In this document: in pieces, positions 61,016 to 64,000 of the stretch
Layout: the number at the start of each line of letters is the position of its first letter
Position numbering within the stretch: the first letter of the stretch is position 1
Notes under the pieces: model-generated
What the model was told of the DNA's origin: nothing
The model's input: the letters and a program-made list of their open reading frames with translations, nothing else
The model's database searches: none
Origin: JAAYZB01 sp035379945
Lineage (GTDB): Bacteria > Bacillota_I > Bacilli_A > Izemoplasmatales > Hujiaoplasmataceae
Assembly (NCBI GenBank): GCA_035379945.1
Contig: DAOSWG010000003.1
Coordinates: forward strand, 1 to 64,000
DNA length: 64,000 bases
Direction: 5' to 3'
Translations under genes and position numbers: made by a program

Positions 61016-63213
61016 AACCAAACGACAAGATATCGCTTGATGAAATTTTCAAAGACCTTGACAAATACACTCCCCGTCGCCACGGATGGACATGGAGAAA
61101 GCCCGTGCCCGGTCAAATCTTCGACAACCAGAAATACAGCGATACTTCCGCATCGCTCAAAAACTATGTTCCATTACCGGCTGCCAAATATTTTGGAAAT
61201 ATCGACCCGCAACCGATCCAGGTAATCACCACTGAGATAGCCTCCGGAAGATTCGAGGATGACATTCGCAGAATGCGGATGGCTGCGTGGCACGGAGCCG
61301 ACCACATCATGGTGATCCGGACAGCGGGGCAATCTCATTTCGACGGATTGATCGAAGGAACTCCTCAGGGTATCGGTGGCGTTCCGATCTCCCGCAAACA
61401 AATCCGGGCGCAAAGAAAAGCGCTCGACATGATCGAAGATGAAGTCGGACGGCCGATCAATTATCATTCTTATGTATCAGGAGTCGCCGGACCGGATATC
61501 GCAGTCATGTTTGCGGAAGAAGGCGTGAACGGCGCCCACCAGGATCCTCAATATAATGTTTTATACCGCAACATCAACATGGTGCGGTCTTTTGTCGACG
61601 CCGCCGAATCGAAAAAGATTATGGCCGGAGCCGATATGTTACAAATAGACGGAGCCCACAATGCCAACGCCACTGCCATGGTGGCATGGAAAGTTATGCC
61701 GGAACTAATGGTCCAGCATGCCATCAACAGTCTGTTTTCCGTTAAATCCGGAATGAAAAAAGAAAATATCGCTCTTTCAACCGTGCCTCCGACCGCTGTT
61801 CCTGCGCCGGACCTCAAAGTGAATCTTCCTTATGCAGTGGCGTTGAGAGACTTTTTCGAAGGTTATCGTTTCCGCGCCCAGATGAATACGAAATACATGG
61901 AATCATCGACAAGGGAAGCTACTGTCACCCATGTTCTCAACATGATGATATCCAAACTGACAAGCGCAGACATCCAGTCAACAATCACTCCCGATGAAGG
62001 ACGCAACGTGCCCTGGCATATGTTCAATGTCGAAGCCTGCGATACAGCCAAACAAGCTCTTGTCGGAATGGACGGGCTCAAAGAGATGGTGGAAATAAAA
62101 AAAGACGGCATTTTACCAGCAAAAGTACGCGAACTCAAGGAAAGAGCCGTATTATTCTTTGAAGAACTACTGGCTGAAGGCGGCTATTTCGAAGCTGTCC
62201 AAAAGGGGTTCTTCATTGATTCCGGCATCTATCCGGAACGAAACGGCGATGGCATCAGCCGAAATTTAAATGGCGGTGTTGGTGCCGATACCGTATATGA
62301 GCGCGATAAAGATTATTTCGCCCCGGTTCCGTCTCATTTCGGATACAACAACGTAAGTCAATACAATTTGTCATCAAACGACAATCCAGCCGTACTAATT
62401 GGCGGATCCACTTTTGAGAACCGAGAGAAAATCCAGTATATAGACGAACTTGATAATGAGGACAATGTGTATATAAGGATGGGGGAAACCGCCAAATACA
62501 GAGATTCCTCAATGATTAAGCCGGAAGTAGAGTGGCTTGGCGACGGTGTTGTAGTAATTGATCTGACATTACCTTGCGGATCGGATTATGCCAAAGCCGC
62601 CGGCATCGAAATCGCCAAAAGGATGAACCTTTCCGATGCCGAAGTCATTCACACGGAAATCTTGCATCCGGCCGAGGCAACCAGAATCCAAGTCAAAGGA
62701 ACCGTGAATTTCGATATTGATCTCTTGACCCTGACATTGCCGAAAAAGCCTGATCTTTTAACCGATCAGGAAATCCGTGATTACGTTTCTCTTCATCCTT
62801 TGACGATCGTCGCCGGAACTGTCGGCGAAGACGAACATTCCGTCGGATTACGGGAAATCATTGATATCAAGCATGGCGGCATCGAAAAATACGGGATCAA
62901 GTGCATTTATCTGGGAACTTCCGTTCCGATCGCCAAACTGGTGGATGCGGCCATCGAAACAAAAGCCGACGCAATTCTTCTGTCGACAATCATTTCTCAT
63001 GACGACATCCATTATCGCAATATGAAAAAAGCCAATGATTACGCCATTGAAAAAGGCGTTCGTGACAAAATCATCATGATCGCAGGCGGTACCCAGGTTG
63101 TTCCGGACACGGCTATCAAACAAGGTATGGATCAAGGTTTCAGCCGGGGAACAAAAGGACAAGATGTGGCCAGTTATCTCGTAAAAAGACATAAGGAACT
63201 GATAAAAAAGTGA
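61012..63213 (+). CDS. oraE: D-ornithine 4,5-aminomutase E subunit (B12- and PLP-dependent)
   Basis: 733 residues from the ATG at 61012, overlapping the oraS stop (ATGA). A TIM-barrel domain binds the substrate; the C-terminal Rossmann domain binds cobalamin with Asp607-x-His609-x-x-Gly612 (DEHSVG), LLSTIISHDD and the IAGGTQ loop. Lys620 is 11 residues after the B12-ligand His, the spacing reported for the PLP lysine of the Clostridium enzyme, so it is the likely PLP lysine here. It converts D-ornithine to 2,4-diaminopentanoate. An ornithine racemase is needed and is not in the window. Confidence 0.95.
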   Translation: MKPNDKISLDEIFKDLDKYTPRRHGWTWRKPVPGQIFDNQKYSDTSASLKNYVPLPAAKYFGNIDPQPIQVITTEIASGRFEDDIRRMRMAAWHGADHIMVIRTAGQSHFDGLIEGTPQGIGGVPISRKQIRAQRKALDMIEDEVGRPINYHSYVSGVAGPDIAVMFAEEGVNGAHQDPQYNVLYRNINMVRSFVDAAESKKIMAGADMLQIDGAHNANATAMVAWKVMPELMVQHAINSLFSVKSGMKKENIALSTVPPTAVPAPDLKVNLPYAVALRDFFEGYRFRAQMNTKYMESSTREATVTHVLNMMISKLTSADIQSTITPDEGRNVPWHMFNVEACDTAKQALVGMDGLKEMVEIKKDGILPAKVRELKERAVLFFEELLAEGGYFEAVQKGFFIDSGIYPERNGDGISRNLNGGVGADTVYERDKDYFAPVPSHFGYNNVSQYNLSSNDNPAVLIGGSTFENREKIQYIDELDNEDNVYIRMGETAKYRDSSMIKPEVEWLGDGVVVIDLTLPCGSDYAKAAGIEIAKRMNLSDAEVIHTEILHPAEATRIQVKGTVNFDIDLLTLTLPKKPDLLTDQEIRDYVSLHPLTIVAGTVGEDEHSVGLREIIDIKHGGIEKYGIKCIYLGTSVPIAKLVDAAIETKADAILLSTIISHDDIHYRNMKKANDYAIEKGVRDKIIMIAGGTQVVPDTAIKQGMDQGFSRGTKGQDVASYLVKRHKELIKK

Positions 63214-64000
63214 AAATCGACGCATTGGTAGCCGAAATCGGATCCACAACGACCGTCATCAGCGCTTTTGACAAGCTGGACTGCAATCCGGTTTTTTTAG
63301 GTCAGGGATTCGCTCCGACTACGGTTTTGGAAGGCGATGTCAACCTAGGACTGACCAATGCAATTATCGATTTGAAACAAAAACTTGGTATTTTAGAACT
63401 TGAAGCCAAGGAAACTTTTGCCTGTTCAAGTGCTGCCGGAGGACTTAAAATGAGCGTTCACGGTCTAGTCTACGACATGACGGTGAAAGCGGCAAGGGAA
63501 GCCGCTCTAGGCGCTGGAGCCAATCTGAAGTTAGTCAGCGCCGGCATGCTAAAGGACGAAGACATCAACTATATCACCAATAGCAATCTGAACATCATCA
63601 TGATCGCCGGAGGCGTCGATTACGGCGAAACCGCCACAGCTATCGCAAATGCAACCATAATCGCCGGATTGCATCTTTCAATTCCCGTCATCTATGCCGG
63701 AAACATTCAAAACCAACAAACTATCGCAAACATATTTGTAAAAGAAGGACAAAGCGATTATCTGTTTTTGACAAAAAACGTATATCCAAGGATAGACGAA
63801 CTGGAAACAGACGAAGCCAGAAAAATAATTCAATCAGTCTTTGAAAAACACATCATCAAAGCGCCCGGAATGGAAAAAGTCCGGGAAATGATCAGTGAAA
63901 ACATCATTCCGACTCCCGGAGCCGTGATGGATGCGGCATTGCTCATGTATGCCGAGATAGGCGACCTAGTCACATTCGACATCGGCGGTGCCACCACCGA
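63210..64000 (+). CDS. GlmL/MutL-like ATPase, putative aminomutase reactivase, C-terminus outside window
   Basis: About 263 residues are visible from a GTG overlapping the oraE stop (GTGA). ASKHA-fold phosphate motifs: EIGSTTTVISAFD at the N-terminus and LVTFDIGGATT at the right edge, with EGDVNLGLTNAI, FACSSAAGGLKM and MIAGGVDYGETATA between, as in GlmL proteins next to glutamate mutase. Such proteins are thought to exchange damaged cobalamin or act as chaperones of B12 mutases. Here the client would be OraSE. The reading frame is open to the end of the window. Confidence 0.9.
   Translation, partial: MKIDALVAEIGSTTTVISAFDKLDCNPVFLGQGFAPTTVLEGDVNLGLTNAIIDLKQKLGILELEAKETFACSSAAGGLKMSVHGLVYDMTVKAAREAALGAGANLKLVSAGMLKDEDINYITNSNLNIIMIAGGVDYGETATAIANATIIAGLHLSIPVIYAGNIQNQQTIANIFVKEGQSDYLFLTKNVYPRIDELETDEARKIIQSVFEKHIIKAPGMEKVREMISENIIPTPGAVMDAALLMYAEIGDLVTFDIGGATT

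Noticed and set aside
1..64000. Mollicute genetic code (TGA as Trp)
   Set aside because: TGA ends many genes here (rpmB, rbr, dnaI, oraS, oraE) and the readable Trp codons are TGG.
1..64000. tRNA or rRNA genes, CRISPR arrays, insertion sequences or prophage
   Set aside because: I looked for regularly spaced repeats, transposase and integrase motifs and cloverleaf-like segments and saw none; T-box stems were the only tRNA-related structures.

Overview
The window reads as a chromosome segment from an anaerobic or microaerobic, low-to-moderate GC member of the Bacillota, probably a deep-branching Bacilli lineage on the Erysipelotrichia / Acholeplasma / Izemoplasma side. That placement is inference. 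The evidence is a PolC-type replicase, Bacillus-like gene orders (polA-fpg-coaE-dnaB-dnaI-thrS, rimM-trmD-rplS, rsgA-rpe-thiN, gmk-rpoZ), three T-box leaders, rubrerythrin, and Thr-rich linkers after the lipobox cysteine. TGA is used as a stop (for example rpmB and oraE), so this is not a code-4 mollicute. There are 56 protein genes, almost no junk DNA, one 100-N assembly gap (2950-3049), and no tRNA, rRNA, CRISPR array, phage or transposase that I could find.

Region by region. 1-8.6 kb: truncated fakA, rpmB, two tandem HtrA-like surface lipoproteases, rsgA-rpe-thiN, rubrerythrin, 6-phosphofructokinase, rlmN. 8.7-12.4 kb: pheST under a Phe T-box. 12.4-18.7 kb: a BI-1 membrane protein, polC, rpoZ-gmk. 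18.7-29.2 kb: rqcH, thrS with a Thr T-box, dnaI, dnaB, an unknown 121-residue protein, a fused Fpg-CoaE protein and polA. 29.2-33.8 kb: coaX, an ECF substrate-binding protein (probably pantothenate), an M42 peptidase, trmB, pepV. 34-44.9 kb: a Zn/Cd-type P-ATPase, tyrS with a Tyr T-box, a CcpA-like regulator, rplS-trmD-rimM, a cation/proton antiporter with a PII-like partner, an esterase, a YhhN protein and a membrane-anchored EEP-fold enzyme. 45-47.4 kb: a NifX-like/DUF134 pair and a GPH-family sugar transporter.

The most unusual part is 47.6-64 kb. An oligopeptide ABC operon (oppA-B-C-D-F plus a 62-residue membrane peptide) has an OppC permease carrying a complete seven-repeat RCC1-like beta-propeller in its first extracytoplasmic loop. 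Its OppF has about 185 extra residues inside the ATPase domain. Divergent from it is an amino-acid fermentation operon: arcB-arcC (citrulline to ornithine plus carbamoyl phosphate, giving ATP) followed by ord-ortA-ortB-oraS-oraE and a GlmL-like reactivase (the oxidative branch of ornithine fermentation, B12- and PLP-dependent, ending in acetyl-CoA and alanine). Near-consensus catabolite-responsive elements lie in front of both operons, and a CcpA-like gene with its own LacI-type operator lies 17 kb away. The picture is peptide import, peptidases (PepV, M42) and arginine/ornithine fermentation under carbon-catabolite control.
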